From positions 1-13,972 of the forward strand of contig CAMLFP010000119.1 in assembly GCA_946479335.1 (NCBI GenBank): 13,972 nt of DNA. Direction: 5' to 3'. Made by a program: the position numbers and the translations under genes. This stretch comes from an uncultured Archangium sp. Lineage in GTDB: Bacteria; Myxococcota; Myxococcia; Myxococcales; Myxococcaceae. This document shows positions 13,931 through 13,972 of the stretch, piece after piece (position 1 is the stretch's first letter; every line of letters begins with the position of its first letter). The notes under the pieces were generated by a model. That model saw only the letters and a program-made list of their open reading frames with translations, ran no database searches and was not told the DNA's origin.

Positions 13931-13972
13931 TTACCGCTTCAGCGCCTCGCTGATTGCCACGTAGTCATAGCC
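13931..13972 (-). CDS. C-terminal tip of an unidentified gene
   Basis: On the minus strand the window opens inside a frame reading GYDYVAISEALKR, then stops at TAA 13933-13931. The ending is a plausible amphipathic helix, and the gap and inverted repeat after it fit a gene end. Thirteen residues are too few to name the family. It lies upstream of, and in the same direction as, the sigma/anti-sigma/frzS set. Confidence 0.5.
   Translation of the reverse strand, partial: GYDYVAISEALKR

Overview
The window is about 14 kb of GC-rich DNA, densely packed with genes, from a myxobacterium, probably of the Myxococcus/Cystobacterineae side. The strongest taxonomic marker is a FrzS motility protein (10734-12302, minus). 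It carries the diagnostic pseudo-receiver residues at the same numbering as Myxococcus xanthus FrzS (D55, H92, Y102). Beside it lie an ECF sigma factor and its zinc-finger anti-sigma factor, which matches the rpoE1/orf5 arrangement I recall near the frz genes of M. xanthus. No tRNA, rRNA, CRISPR array, transposon or integrase is visible, and no stretch over 300 bases lacks a gene.

Left block (1-4230, minus strand): a three-gene run reads right to left. It holds a cytoplasmic protein with an unknown N-terminal half and a PQQ-like beta-propeller, then an adenosine-deaminase-family enzyme with two altered substrate-side residues, then class 2 dihydroorotate dehydrogenase (pyrD). The gaps are 20 and 2 bases, so this is probably one purine/pyrimidine-linked transcript. 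The 4231-4355 gap is a divergent control region with a good sigma70-type promoter facing right.

Central block (4356-10723, plus strand): six genes are linked by tiny gaps or ATGA/TGATG overlaps. They are a duplicated HARE-type HTH protein with a degenerate Mrr-like domain and a disordered acid/Arg11 tail, a HEAT-repeat lipoprotein, a second small lipoprotein, biotin ligase/repressor birA, type III pantothenate kinase coaX, and a protein joining an Ig-like domain (without a signal peptide) to helical domains. birA and coaX supply cofactor functions (biotin attachment, CoA synthesis). The other four have no assigned pathway.

Right block (10734-13972, minus strand): frzS converges on the central block with only 10 bases between stop codons. 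Upstream of frzS are a ZAS anti-sigma gene and a sigma-R-like ECF sigma gene. The sigma gene is preceded by an exact GGAAT-N18-GTT element, the published Streptomyces sigma-R promoter consensus, which suggests autoregulation. A long inverted repeat separates it from the 3' tip of a further upstream gene. The layout suggests a redox- or envelope-responsive sigma system physically linked to a motility gene.

Most start sites, domain boundaries and all regulatory calls rest on reading the sequence alone. I see no canonical defence system. The least-described items are the HARE/degenerate-Mrr protein, the Ig-helical protein, and the sigma-R-like/membrane-ZAS/frzS arrangement.
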